Positions 1 through 10,400 of a DNA stretch of 64,000 nucleotides are shown piece after piece. Position 1 is the first letter of the stretch; the number at the start of each line of letters is the position of its first letter. A program made the translations under genes and the position numbers. The notes under the pieces are model-generated. The model saw nothing but the letters and a program-made list of their open reading frames with translations, was not told where the DNA came from and searched no databases. Origin of the DNA: Odobenus rosmarus divergens (taxonomy: Eukaryota > Chordata > Mammalia > Carnivora > Odobenidae); assembly GCF_000321225.1 (NCBI RefSeq), contig NW_004450398.1, forward strand, positions 3,132,176 through 3,196,175, written 5' to 3'.

Positions 1-296
1 CTGTTGGCTGGAGGCCACCCTCAGTTCCTGGCCATGCGGGTCTTTCCCTGGGGAAGCTCACAACATGGCAGGTGATCTCATCAAAATAAACAAGAGAGAG
101 GGGATGAGTTAGAAGAAACAGAAGGCATGGTCTTTCATAATCTCATCACAGAGGTACCATCCTATCACCTTTGCTGTATTCTGTTCATTAGGAATAAGTC
201 ACTAGGTCCAGTCCATACTAAAGAAAGAGAATTACACAAGGCATATATAACAGGATGTGGAGACCACCGGGTGCCATCTTAGAAGTCAGTCACCAT
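1..296 (-). mobile_element. MaLR/MLT-type LTR fragment, antisense, cut by window edge
   Basis: The order of 'cctcagttcctggccatg', 'gctcacaacatggcag' and 'caccgggtgccatcttagaa' matches the antisense 3' half of an old mammalian LTR. The copy at 55,850-56,240 starts with the other half of the same family. Diverged, no coding capacity. Subfamily name not certain. Confidence 0.55.
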
Positions 297-379
297 AGTA
301 ATGCTGAGTACGCCAATCCACGAGCAGGATCTCTCTCTCTTTCTCTTCTTCCTCCCCTTCCTTCTATTTCTTTTAACAA

Positions 380-1180
380 TGCTTATTAGTTTTAACACTG
401 AAGTTTTGCCTATCTTTCATTGAATTTATTCCTAAATATTTTATTGTTGATATTACTGAAAGTAGCATTTTTTATTATGAAACAATAATTTTCCATTTAA
501 CCAAAGTCATGGTAAAAGATATCGAATACAAATACATAAGATCACATAGCTGTGAGCAAAACTTAGTTTTTTTTTAAGTATCAAGACTTTTTTTAAGTTT
601 TCATTTTAATTCCAGTTAACATACGATGTTATATTAGATTGAAACTTTAAATTTTATTTTCTAATTCCTTACTATTAGCAAATAGAAGTAGAAAAGATTT
701 TATATATTGACCTTGAATTCTGTGACCTCACTGAACTCACTTATTAATTCCAGAACTCTTTGTAGGATTTTCTACCTTGATGATCATGTCATCTGAAAGA
801 AAAAAAAAATTTTTAGTCATCTCTTTCAAATTTCTATATTTTTCATTTTTGTTCTTTGATGCCTTATTGGACGAATTCCTCCACCTAGTAAAATATTTAA
901 TAGAAGTGGTCGGATATTCTTTTCTTGTTGCCAGTGTTAGAGGGGAAGGCATTTACTATTTCACCATTAAATATTATGCTAATTGTATGTCTTTCATAGA
1001 TGTCCTTTAAACAAATAGATGACGTACCTACCCTTCTGTTTCAAGTTTCCTGAGATATTTTAATCATAAATGGGTTTCCAATCTCTTACCAAAATTTTCA
1101 ATTTTGATTACTGCATTTTTAAATCAGAATTTCTATTTTATTCTTTTATATGATTTCCCCTCATCTTTTGATATTCCATA
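380..1180 (-). mobile_element. Old L1 ORF2 fragment (reverse transcriptase region), antisense
   Basis: On the minus strand, 737-952 translates to a piece containing 'LSDDMIIKVENPTKS'. This resembles the reverse-transcriptase catalytic block of LINE-1 ORF2 (family motif F/Y-A-D-D followed by M-I-x-x-x-E-N-P). Here the catalytic neighbourhood reads SDD and many frames are broken. The flanking AT-rich text ('ttattcctaaatatttta', 'ttcaccattaaatattatgc') also follows L1 ORF2 read backwards. It is a dead fragment, inferred to belong to an L1M-age subfamily. Confidence 0.75.
566..640 (-). mobile_element. Short younger L1 3'-end fragment nested in the older L1
   Basis: The stretch around 'attttaattccagttaaca' followed by 'gatgttatattag' resembles the antisense 3' end of carnivore L1 and interrupts the older ORF2 fragment. 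Only about 75 bases remain. No clear target duplication seen. Confidence 0.4.
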
Positions 1181-1760
1181 TCCGTTTTCTCATGAAAACT
1201 GTATTTCCCCTCAAGACCTTGAGCATACTTAAATCGATGCTTTATATTCTCTACAGAGTACCCATCATGTAGGCCGTCTCGGTGCTGGTTTGTACTGACT
1301 ACATTTTGTCTTGATTATGGTTCACATTTTGCCATTTCTTTGCATGCCTAATAATTTTATAGCGTATACTGGACATCAAAGAAGAAAAGCCTAGACACTC
1401 TAGATTCTTTTCTGTCTGAGGGGTTTCAATTTTTGTTCTAGAAGGAAGAATTGCTGCAGTCTTGGTTTTATGCTCTATTGGCAAGATCTATAAAAGCCTA
1501 AGATGTTTCTCGAGCCCCTCTAACTTAAAAGGACCCAACTTCCAAATGCAGACTTCTCTGCAGATCTTGGGCAGGCTAGGTTTTAGTTTGGTTAGCTCAG
1601 GTCTAAAGTAGACCATACTCCGGGGGATATTCTTTATTGCTGAGGAATAAACTTTCTGGTTCTTTAGCTGGATGGCCATGATGTCAACAAGGTCTCTTCA
1701 TCTGGGTAGACCAGAACTCCAACATCTCCTAGGACTCCTTGACCTCCAGTACTCTGTTCT
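1180..1760 (-). mobile_element. Probable continuation of L1M-type debris
   Basis: 'ttgcatgcctaataattttata' and the following 'tactggacatcaaag' resemble text found in antisense L1M elements. The match fades after about 1,500. No gene signal; the two 60-aa open frames here carry nothing recognisable. Confidence 0.35.
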
Positions 1761-1776
1761 CCTCTCTGGAAGAGAT

Positions 1777-1872
1777 GATCATAGTTAAACTATGTTCAAC
1801 TATGATCATAGTTAAACTATGTTCAACTATGATCATAGTTAAACTAGTTCAACTATGATGAACATAGTTAAA
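1777..1872. repeat. 27-bp tandem repeat with palindromic core (about 3.5 copies)
   Basis: Two identical 27-bp units lie at 1777-1803 and 1804-1830. A 26-bp copy missing one T is at 1831-1856, and a partial unit runs to 1872. Each junction contains the perfect palindrome ACTATGATCATAGT, so the array can fold into hairpins or cruciforms. Near-identity of the units implies recent expansion. Confidence 0.95.
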
Positions 1873-1884
1873 AGGACTTTCTCT

Positions 1885-2050
1885 GCATTCACTCATGTAA
1901 TTCATACAATAACCTAACGACAAAGTTTCTGTTGCTCTCCCAACTTTGCAGATGAGTTTAACCAAGGTATTGAGAAAGTCAGTAATGCCCATAGTCAATC
2001 AATGTCAACAGTAAAAATAGAATCTGTGTGCCTCTGGCCACCTTTCTGTG
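1885..2050 (-). mobile_element. MIR SINE, antisense, diverged
   Basis: The order 'cactcatgtaattcat', 'tttgcagatgagttta', 'gtattgagaaagtca' and 'aatagaatctgtgtgcctct' follows an inverted MIR. Heavily diverged. Confidence 0.45.
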
Positions 2051-2099
2051 CCCCCAATCTGAGTACGGTGTATACCAGGAAATTTCAAATGTATTTCTC

Positions 2100-2265
2100 T
2101 TTTATTTCTTTCAACTACCTAGAAATGCAAGTAATTTACAGATGAGGGAGCCGAGGCCCAGAAAACGAAAAATTCACTTTCTCAGTTCCTTCCCCTGGTG
2201 AGTAGAAGCTCTGAGCTTTGAACTACGGCTTTTCTGATCCCAATTCAGTGCCCTTTTCTCTGAAC
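2100..2265 (-). mobile_element. MIR SINE, antisense, diverged
   Basis: 'taatttacagatgagggagc' followed by 'cgaggcccaga' and a degenerate antisense tail resemble the MIR core read backwards. Confidence 0.4.
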
Positions 2266-2269
2266 ATCC

Positions 2270-2870
2270 CCTGAGAGCCCAGCAGCTTCAGGGATTCAGC
2301 CGGAGGAGAAATGCATCTCCATGCATCTTCATGCATCACCTATAACATCTGGCAGTGATGGTCTTTTCTGCTGACCTATCTTGAGCATTAAGGAGATGTG
2401 GAGAAGAAGAGGCATTTGGGCCTGAGTGGGCATGGAAACGGATGGGGGTCCTACAGTGGTGGCCCCACAGACAGGTAAGTCTTAGAGTCAGGGAGTCTTG
2501 GGACTTGGAGTCGAGCTCTATTTTTATGCTGTACGGGGGTGGCCCCAGGGAGAGAAAACGTTGCCCATTTTATTCCACAAACTGCTGTAGAAAGCGGGCA
2601 CATTTAGTTTTGGCAGTTGTGGTCTCTCCATGGCATGAGCTGTTCCATTCCTGTCGGTAATAAGAGAAGGGACAGGCGCACTGGCAAGCAGGACGGGAGG
2701 CACGAGAAGTTTGCTCACCCCCTCTATTCAAACATGGTCTGAGTATATCCCATCGAAGGAGCTACAGTGTGAATCAACGGGTCTGTTAGTGACAAAGAAG
2801 GAAGAGGAAGAGCATGGGGAAGAGGAAAAGGAGGAGGGGTCCCCCGATAAAGAAGCAAACCGAATATTAA
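2270..2870. other. Unassigned sequence with small simple repeats
   Basis: No gene or transposon recognised. ATGCAT recurs at about 10-bp spacing near 2311-2338, and 2793-2842 is a purine-rich (GGAAGA-like) run. Confidence 0.5.
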
Positions 2871-2874
2871 AAAA

Positions 2875-2990
2875 TGGGAAAGTCACTTGCCTTCAGACTC
2901 AACCGCAATGCCCCCAAGTTTTGTGGGGCCTTTGGCGGGTTATATCCATTTTCCAAACCTCAGTTTCATCACGTGTAAAAGGGAAGTAAT
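2875..2990 (+). mobile_element. MIR SINE, sense, partial
   Basis: 'gggaaagtcacttgcc' and, after a diverged middle, 'cctcagtttcatcacgtgta' followed by 'aaagggaagtaatgag' match the central MIR core in sense orientation. Confidence 0.45.
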
Positions 2991-3139
2991 GAGGGCTCCT
3001 AACAGCATGGCATCTGTCAAATCATTCAACAGCTTTAGATGCCCAGAGAAGACCTCTTTAAGCAAGTTAACGCCTGAGCAAGACACGAGGGATGAGACCA
3101 CGTCAGACATACAAAAACCACATGGAAGCCTGTCCCAGG

Positions 3140-3440
3140 TGGGAGGGAAACAGCAAGTGCAGAGGTCCTGGGGCAGGAAAGAGTTATGTGTTCAAGGATC
3201 AGGGAGGACAGTGTGGCTGAAGCAGGGAAGGCAGGAGGGAGGGAGGGAGGAGAAAATTAGTTTGGGGCAGGGGTCTGACCCTGTAAGGACTTTTAGGGCA
3301 TGGGTAGGAATTTGGATTTTATTCCAAGTATAACAGTTTATAAGGGGTTTTGAAGGGTGTTGAAGTGAGGGAGTGACATCATCTAACTTCTCCCAGAGTA
3401 GCCATGAGGGCAGTAGCTCAATAACACTTGTTGAAGGAAT
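3140..3440 (-). mobile_element. L2 LINE 3' region, antisense
   Basis: 'ggaaacagcaagtgcagagg', 'ggacagtgtggctgaagcag', 'aatttggattttattcca' and 'agggagtgacatcatct' occur in the order expected of antisense L2. This explains the 148-codon open frame at 2887-3333, which is not a gene. Confidence 0.8.
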
Positions 3441-3940
3441 TCTACAGCAGAGGCAGAAATGCATAGTAAGAACTCAGGGAGTGGTAGCTGTCCTGCCTGG
3501 CATCATCCAGTACACGGGTAATTGCTGAAAGGCTCACTTCCCTGAAGCCGGAGGAAAGTTCCAGGTAAGGCCAGTGGCACCAGCGCCCCAGGCCTGGGAT
3601 GGCTGACTCAGGAGCAGAGCAGTCCAATCCAGCTGAGGTTATTCAAGCTCCCCACCTTTGCTGATGTGGGTAGGAAGTTCACTGATGAGGGAGCATTCTT
3701 TACCTGGCTTTGGGCATTACCTGCCACTGAGCTGGGCCAGGATTCCTGCCCTTCCGAGGAGGGGGGCTGATTCCCCCTGCCTGTGCTCACTTGGCGGTTT
3801 CTTTCACAGAGACAAGCCGTACTATGGCCCCTTCAGTAGCTACAGGGAGGGCACACAGAAGTAGTCTGCCCACTTCCGGAGTCATAGACTCCTGAACGGT
3901 CAGGCTGAGCACCCCTCCTTCCCCCATCTAACTGTAAAGC
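3440..3940. other. Unassigned sequence
   Basis: Balanced base composition. Three short open frames on both strands (60-68 codons) share no recognisable motif. No repeat identified. Confidence 0.45.
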
Positions 3941-3944
3941 AGAA

Positions 3945-4175
3945 AGAAGCTACTATCCGTTGAGCAACTACTTTGGTCCAGGCATAGCATAAGACGATTG
4001 CATTGCCTCTTTCAAACCCTCGACCTGTTTTCCAAGGAGGCATTTTTCTCTGCATCTCACAGAGATTCAGAGAAGCTAAGTACATTGCCTAAGGGCACAC
4101 AGCTCCTGAGTAGAGGAACCAGCATTGGAGCCTGGTGTTTTTAACCTCACAGCTCATGCTAGGCTGGCCCCACAC
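3945..4175 (-). mobile_element. MIR SINE, antisense
   Basis: 'tatccgttgagcaactactt', 'ggtccaggcatagc', 'cacagagattcagagaagc' and 'cctaagggcacacagctcct' follow the inverted MIR consensus nearly end to end. Confidence 0.75.
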
Positions 4176-4474
4176 TTCTTCTCGCCCATCCCGTAGATGA
4201 GGACAGTGAAGGCAAAAAGGGAAGCAGAAGCCTTCGTGTGTTTTTAAAAAGCCTGTCACAAATAGCAGAATCTAGCATCATAATATGTCTATGAGCTCCT
4301 CAGAGGACAGGACAAGTCGACCTTGAAGCTTCCTTCAGAGACTCTCTTTCTGGCATGGTTTCTGAAGAAATCCACAAAGCAGTTTGTTTAAATAAAATTG
4401 AAAACCAAATCAAGTCTTTATTGGCTCCACTGGGTGCCAGGATTTACGACTTGGAAAAGATCCATATACTATGA

Positions 4475-5060
4475 CGCCTGAGTCCACTTCTGGCCAAGAT
4501 GGTGTAACACAGATCGGATAGACCCTTGTGGCAGAAGTAACTATAAAAACCAGACAAGGTATAAGAAACAGTGGTTTTAGAGACAGTGGACAGTGGACAG
4601 CAGATAATCAAGTCTCATGATCCCTCTGGGGCCAGAAACGAACAAACGAGGTCAGCCCTATGGTTCTCGCTGCCTTGAGAGACTTTCCAGGATGCAGCTG
4701 AGTGAGGGGGAGCCAGGCAGAGCCTCAGGGACTCTCTCAGTTGAAAGATGGAGCTGTGAGTTCACAAATCCAAGATAGCTAGAGTTTGCAGGATGGACCA
4801 GAAAGCGGAGACCTGCCCCAGAGATCTCTAGAGGGTCCCCTTGGGCACTGAGCACCTGGGCGGCATGAGCGAGCTACCTCAGGCTAGGGAAGGAATCACC
4901 AGAAAAAATTAGAGAAAACAGTGCCTGGCAGTCAAACAGGGCTGGGAACAGTGCCTGTTTCTACGTGTCATATCGCATAACCTCATGATTCGTGGGGCAT
5001 TGGGTAGAATCCTTCAGAAGGGTCTTGCCTCAGTATTTGTGATGCTGTAAATCTTGAATG
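4475..5060 (+). mobile_element. L1M-type 5' region fragment, sense
   Basis: It begins with 'ggccaagatggtgtaacaca' and contains 'acagggctgggaacagtgcc' and 'cctcatgattcgtggggcat', arrangements I associate with the 5' untranslated region of old mammalian L1. No ORF1 follows, so the copy is truncated or rearranged. Confidence 0.5.
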
Positions 5061-6045
5061 CTAAGAGATAAATATCCCCTAGATACAATAGCCTCATAAA
5101 CAATTCCCCCTCTTCTTGCCATCCGGATTACAGTAATTGGAAAGAAATCAGGAAACCCTGTAACATAATTACATGTGGAATCTTACTGAAAATTTCCCTT
5201 TTGAGCCAAACTCGCCCTAGAACAAAGGTGGCTTTTTGAGAAGCAAATAAACAGCTTTGGAAGGTGAATTGCAAACCCAGTCACTAGGTTACATCTGGAA
5301 CGACTTTACCAGGGCTTTACAAAGATTCATTGCTATAGAGCAAACGACAGGATCGGCTCCACATAATTTTCTTAACAGAGCAGCTTGTTCATTTTCCCTC
5401 ATGCACCCATGCATAGAGATGAAAGTTTCAATGTTCTTAACATCGGCTGCTCCAAACAGAACATCATATTATAAATACTAACTAATCCGTATCAGAGAGA
5501 TGTTTCTAATTTGATCCGACATCCACTGGGCACCAAAGAATTCTCTCTGTGCTGGAGATTAAAAGGGAATAAAGGTTTTAATAAGTCATTATTAATATTT
5601 ATATTAAATTAACAAATCTTTATTACCTTAAAGAGATAGACACACCCAAATAATATTAAACTGTGCGAGTATCCATAGTGCAAAATATTAGAACCTGGCT
5701 TGGGATTCCTTCAGCGGACTCTGGAAGCTCACATAAGTTGCTGTGACTCTGGTCCCAACCCATAGCACACAGCACACTGTGGATAAAGCAGACTGAGGAG
5801 TGATTGAGGAGAAATCACATGCACCTTAACTATCAGATGGTCTCCTTCTGTTGGTTCTCGTCAGCCTAAACTCAAGCCTTTAAAACAGTTCCCGTGTCCA
5901 AACTAGCTTGGTTGATTCCATGCCATTTAACTCTTCAAAAGACAGAGTAGTGCCTCCTTGTTTGCTTTAGGCAGTTCCCAACTGCATGTCCTCCTGCTCT
6001 TCTTCACCACCATAGTGGCTGTAATTATCAGCATTGCCATAGTGG
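5060..6045. other. Unassigned AT-rich sequence
   Basis: Rich in A and T, with TTATTAATATTTATATTAAA-type text near 5590. No gene or familiar transposon. A 74-codon open frame at 5257-5481 has no recognisable features. Confidence 0.45.
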
Positions 6046-6048
6046 TCA

Positions 6049-6612
6049 ACACCATCATCATCATCACCACCACCGTCATCGTCATCATCATCGTCGTCAC
6101 TATCATCATACCATCATCACCATCATCATCACCATCATCTTCATCATCATATCATCATCACCATCATCATCATCATTGTCTTCATCATATCATCATCACC
6201 ATCATGACATCATCATTTTCATCATCATATCATCATCACCATCACGACATCATCATCATCTTCATCATCATACCATCATCACCATCATCATCACCATCAT
6301 CAGCATCATCTTCATCATCATATCATCACCATCAACATCACCATCATCTTCATCATCACCATCATCATCTTCATCACCATCATCATCATAGCATCGTCAC
6401 CATCATCACATCATCATCGTCTTCATCATCACCCTCATCATCACTATCATTATCATCATCTTCATCATATCATCACCATCATCATCACTATCATCGTCTT
6501 CATCATCACCCTCATCACCATCATCATCACCATCATCACCATCATCATCATCGTCTTCATCACCATTATCATCACTATCATCATCACCATCATCATCGTC
6601 ATCACTACCACT
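6049..6612. repeat. Long imperfect ATC/GAT trinucleotide array
   Basis: About 560 bases made almost entirely of CATCAT/CATCAC triplets with scattered TTC, GTC, TAT and GAC variants. Higher-order structure is visible: GACATCATCAT recurs 40 bp apart near 6206 and 6246, and a 23-bp CGTCTTCATC-led block recurs at 6419 and 6495 (76 bp apart). One plus-strand frame stays open for 227 codons (5958-6641) as a His/Ser/Ile/Thr-rich string. This follows from the repeat and is not evidence of a gene. Confidence 0.97.
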
Positions 6613-6649
6613 TTCTGAACACTAACAATAAACCAAACTAAGAACTAAG

Positions 6650-6810
6650 GATGTGTTAAGTATCCTCCTTGCCTTGTTTCAAATTCTTAGGACATCCTGA
6701 ATGGGTAGTTTTATCCCCATTTTACAGGTAAAGAAACTGAGACGTAAAGAGACAAAGCAACTTGCGTAAGTTTGCCTGGGAAAAATCAGAATTCAAACCC
6801 ATAGGTTACC
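6650..6810 (-). mobile_element. MIR SINE, antisense
   Basis: 'tatccccattttacaggtaa' then 'agaaactgagacgtaaagag' and 'cagaattcaaacccatagg' are the classical inverted MIR core and flank. Confidence 0.8.
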
Positions 6811-7540
6811 ACATTGCAGAAAACTCATACGTCGTCATGTATGGATTCGTTTTTCCAGCTCAGTCCACATTTCTGAAATCCCCTGTCTGTAAACACTGGC
6901 AGGAGAATGATTTCTTTTCTATTACCATGACTTGGATTGGTGCAACATTTTGCTCACTGGTATGTGGACCATAAGCCTGGAAGTCATGAGAGAGTATTGA
7001 AAAATCCCTTTGTTCCAATTCAGAAACATTCCGCCAGTATTGGAAATATTGCCGCAGCTTTGTGTGGATGCCCATTTTTCTCTGAGATAAATTCTGTGTC
7101 GTGGTGGTTTCCTACCTAACTGGCTTTCCAGTGTGCATTTCCATTTGGGTTTCTTTTGTGGTGTGCACATGGTAATAAAATAAAGCTGCCACTCCCATTT
7201 TTGCCTTGAACTTTCATCATTATGCATCATAAATAGCGAAGGAGTTCTCACAAGGGACTCCTAGAGTGTATATAAATGACTGTTATTCTGTGGCTTACCA
7301 CTTGGACCTGGAGTGATTTATCTTTGCACAACTAGAAGTTGCTGTGGCATTCATCATCCAAGTGGAGGCAGAGAAGCAATGGACTGGTGTTCACTGAGCA
7401 GCTAAATGTGAAGCGCATGGTCCACATGGAGGTCAGGCCAAGTCCGACTGACTCATAAATGAATAGGCCATTGGATGCATCCCTGTAACCACAAGTGCTA
7501 ATGAATTAGTCCAAAATGCAAACCTCATGAGGAATTGAGA
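6810..7540. other. Unassigned sequence
   Basis: Short open frames occur on both strands (up to 109 codons on the minus strand at 6922-7251), but none shows a domain, and stops are frequent in the neighbouring frames. No repeat recognised. Confidence 0.4.
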
Positions 7541-7544
7541 CTCT

Positions 7545-7865
7545 TTTGGAATGAGTGTTTGTGTCCTCCCCAAATTCACATGTTGAAATCCTAACCCCCA
7601 AGGTGGGGCCTTTGGGAGGTGATGACATCATGAGGGTGGGGCCCCCATGAATGGGATTAGTGCCCTCGCAAGAGAGACCCCCACAGAGCTCCCTCACCCC
7701 TTCTGCCATGTGAGGACACAGGAAGAAGGAAGCAGGTTCTCACCAGACACGGGATCTTCCAGCACCTTGATCTTGGACTTCTAGCTTCCAGAACTATGAG
7801 AAAGAAGTGTTTATCATGTAAGCCCCCCAGTTATGGGTATAGCAGTTGAAACAGATTAAGACAGA
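7545..7865 (+). mobile_element. MLT1A/B-like MaLR LTR, sense
   Basis: Nearly full LTR: 'gtttgtgtcctccccaaatt', 'ggggcctttgggaggtgatg', 'atgaatgggattagtgccct', 'ccatgtgaggacacaggaag' and a terminal 'gaaacagattaagacag'. Only the solo LTR is present, with no retroviral reading frames around it. Confidence 0.85.
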
Positions 7866-7898
7866 AATCCTGTCTGTGATGTTCATTTTTCAATTCTT

Positions 7899-8068
7899 TT
7901 TATTTAAGATTTTATTTATTTATTTGAGAGAGAGAGAGGGAGAAAGCACTGAGGGAGAAGCGGACACCGCGCTGTGCAGAGCCCAGTGTAGGGCTCGATC
8001 CCAGGACCACAAGGTCATGACCTGAGCCAAAGGCAGATGCTTAACCAACTGAGCCCCCCAGGCGCCCC
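7899..8068 (-). mobile_element. SINEC (Can-SINE), antisense, 16-bp target duplication
   Basis: It reads backwards from an A-rich tail ('gattttatttatttatttga') to the tRNA-like head ('aggcgcccc'). Identical 16-bp direct repeats TCATTTTTCAATTCTT flank it at 7883-7898 and 8069-8084, a textbook L1-mediated insertion. The B-box-like 'gggctcgatccc' (minus strand GGGATCGAGCCC) remains. Confidence 0.97.
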
Positions 8069-8160
8069 TCATTTTTCAATTCTTACCACCTTGTTCAGTG
8101 CCTGACATATATTAGATGATCCATAAATATTTTTCCAACATTTCATTATAAAAATTCTCA

Positions 8161-8364
8161 GGGCACCTGGGTGACTCATTCGTTAGGCGTCTGCCTTCAG
8201 CTCAGGTCATGATCCCAGGGTCCTGGGATCAAGCCCTGCATGGGGCTACCTGCTCGGCGGGAAGCCTGCTTCTCCCTCTCCCACTCCCCCTGCTTGTGTT
8301 CCCTCTCTCACTGTGTCTCTCTCTGTCAAATAAATAAAATCTTTAAATAAATAAATAAATAAAT
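8161..8364 (+). mobile_element. SINEC (Can-SINE), sense
   Basis: Head 'gggcacctgggtgactcatt', body 'gctcaggtcatgatcccagg', TC-rich middle and (AAAT)n tail are all present. Flanks 'aaaattctca' and 'aatattctga' may be a decayed target duplication. Confidence 0.96.
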
Positions 8365-8374
8365 ATTCTGAAAC

Positions 8375-8667
8375 ATAGCAAAGTTGAAAGAATTTTAAAG
8401 TCAAAAGCCATACACTCACTACCTAGATTCTACCATTAAAATGTTATTTTATTTGCTTTCTCACGTAACTACCCTGTTATCTATCCATCCATTCATCCAT
8501 CTTATGTTCTGAGGCATTTCAAAGTAAATTGCAAATATCAGTACACTTCCCCCTAAATACTTCAGCATACACATCATTAACTTCAATATTTGTTCTCAGT
8601 GTTTTTTTTCTTTTGATGAAAATTTACATATAGCAGAGTGTACAAATCTTAAGAGTACATTTGCTGG
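8375..8667 (-). mobile_element. L1M-type fragment, antisense
   Basis: 'aaagttgaaagaattttaaa', 'tcactacctagattctacca' and 'cctaaatacttcagcata' follow a common antisense L1M stretch. The SINEC at 8161 sits immediately upstream. Confidence 0.6.
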
Positions 8668-9276
8668 TTGTCATGAGCTGAATTGTGTCTCTCCCAGATG
8701 CATACGTTGAATTGTCCTAGCCCCCAGTACCTCAGATATGACTGTATGTGGGAACACGGTCTTTAAAGAGGCAATTTAGGGGCACCTGGGTGGCTCAGTC
8801 GTTAAGCGTCTGCCTTCAGCTCAGGTCATGATCCCAGGGTCCTGGGATCGAGCCCCACATCAGGCTTCATGCTCAGTGGAGAGCCTGCTTCTCCCTCTCC
8901 TTCTGCCCGTCCCCCTGGTTGTGCGTGCTCGCTCTCTGTCTCTCTCTCGCTCGCTGTCAAATAAATAAATAAAATGTTAAAAAAAGAGAGAAATAGAGGA
9001 GATTTAGTTAAAATGAGGTCATATGGATGGGCCCTGATTCAATATGACCAGTGTCCTCAAAAGAAGGGAAATTAAGACTCAGTCGCCTACAGAGTGGAGA
9101 CAGGGAGAAGACAGCCATCTACAAGACCAGGAGAGAGACCTCAAAAGAAGCCAACCCTGCTGACACCTCGATCTTGAACTGCCTGCCTCCATAATTACCA
9201 GACAATAACCTCCTGTTGCTTATTCCCCTCAGGCTATGGTGCTTGGCTATGGCAGCCCCAGCAAACCCCTACACTG
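8668..9276 (+). mobile_element. MLT1C/D-like MaLR LTR, sense, split by a SINEC
   Basis: The 5' part (8668-8778) contains 'gagctgaattgtgtctctcc' and 'atatgactgtatgtgggaac'. The 3' part (9000-9276) resumes with 'agttaaaatgaggtcatatg' and ends near 'ggctatggcagccccagcaa'. The SINEC at 8779-8990 separates the two, so the LTR is older. Confidence 0.85.
8779..8990 (+). mobile_element. SINEC (Can-SINE), sense, inside MLT1
   Basis: 'ggggcacctgggtggctcag' head, full body, TC-rich stretch and (AAAT)n tail. Flanks 'agaggcaatttag' (about 8767) and 'agaggagatttag' (about 8995) form an imperfect target duplication of LTR sequence. Confidence 0.97.
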
Positions 9277-9389
9277 GGTTTGACAAACGTATTCATCTGT
9301 GTAACTCAAGCTCCTACCAAAAAATAAAATATTGTTATCCCCCAGAACATTCTCTCGTGCCCCTGCCCAGTCCATTCCCACAACTCTCA

Positions 9390-9545
9390 GTCTTTCTCCT
9401 CTTGGTTAGTCGTCTCCATTCTAGAACTTCGTGAAAAATGGAATTATGCCCATGCACTCTTTTTGTAAGGTTTCTTTCACTCGGCATGATGTGTTTGAGG
9501 TTCACTCATGTTTTCCCATGTGTCCGTACTTTATTCCTGTTACTG
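9390..9545 (-). mobile_element. L1M-type 3' region fragment, antisense
   Basis: 'aaaaatggaattatgcccat', 'ggtttctttcactcggcatg' and 'gaggttcactcatgttttcc' match a widespread antisense L1M stretch. Confidence 0.65.
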
Positions 9546-9609
9546 TTAAGATTAGAACAGGGCACACCCATAGCTAAAGGCATCCCTTGAAAGGCTCAAA
9601 GGAACCCAG

Positions 9610-9725
9610 TCACAGAAAAAGACCTAAATTTGAATCCAACTCTACTTTTCTTTAGCCGGGACACTGGGGATTAATAAGTCTTAGTTTTCTTATCCATAAG
9701 TTACGGATAAGAACACCTTGCACCT
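9610..9725 (+). mobile_element. MIR SINE, sense, diverged
   Basis: 'aatttgaatccaactctact' followed by 'gtcttagttttcttatccat' and 'aagttacggataagaacacc' track the MIR core with many substitutions. Confidence 0.5.
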
Positions 9726-9729
9726 TGGG

Positions 9730-10185
9730 TCTCTAAAACACCCGAGAGCCCACTATAGAGCAGGTAGTCAGGAAATGGGTCAGAAGGCACCTCGCCTGCC
9801 TGAGGTCTGCACCTCTCTCACTCTCATCTCTGCTCCTGACTCATTTGGGACTGAGGAAAGCCCCTTACTCTTCTGTCTTCCCTCTTTAGATCTTGCTGCT
9901 CAAGCCTTTGACATTCCATTGAGCATTTGGGAGCCAAGACTCCTTGTGTATGTTCATGCCCCAGGCCCTGGAGAGAGAGGGGCTATGTGTGGTGGTGCAG
10001 AAATACACAAGGAGAAGAAAACAGGAAGAAGGATCTATTTAGCACCTGTTTCCATCCTGAGCTGCAAAGAAAAGATTTCACAAAGTGCCCTCCCCCACAC
10101 CCTTTCCCTGTCATCTTGAGAGACACACTCAAGGCACCTCTCCTCTCTTCAATTAAAGATAAAGCAAAGCCTCTTCACATTTAAC
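9730..10185. other. Unassigned sequence
   Basis: Open frames of 133 and 85 codons overlap in different frames. Neither has a recognisable motif or any codon signal I can argue for. Confidence 0.4.
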
Positions 10186-10189
10186 AAAT

Positions 10190-10400
10190 GATTTCTGTGA
10201 AATGAGAATAAAAGCCTTTCATTAAGTGATCATTCCATGTTATTATTATTATTATAAACCACTGGTTAACTCATGCTAATTGAGCTCCTCTGGATAAAAG
10301 GTTAACTTTTCTTAATACAGAGCAGCACTAAACCATTTAGCAATTTTCAGAATGCCTTCTCTGTGCTTTGCCTAATTAAAGCACCGTCAAGGCGAGGGGC
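10190..10400. other. Candidate conserved noncoding block
   Basis: AT-rich unique text with 'catgctaattgagctcc', 'cctaattaaagcac' and two GTTAAC sites. It resembles developmental enhancers in composition and no repeat family fits. This is inference from composition only. Confidence 0.25.

Noticed and set aside
737..952. Reverse transcriptase-like peptide as a possible gene
   Set aside because: It is a fragment of an old L1 ORF2 with altered catalytic residues and broken frames, not a functional enzyme.
1777..1872. Possible CRISPR-like array
   Set aside because: Units abut without unique spacers, and the context is a mammalian chromosome.
2887..3333. 148-codon plus-strand frame
   Set aside because: Most of it is antisense L2 sequence.
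5958..6641. 227-codon open frame rich in His and Ser
   Set aside because: It is the reading of the ATC-trinucleotide array; no start context, domain or non-repeat coding part.
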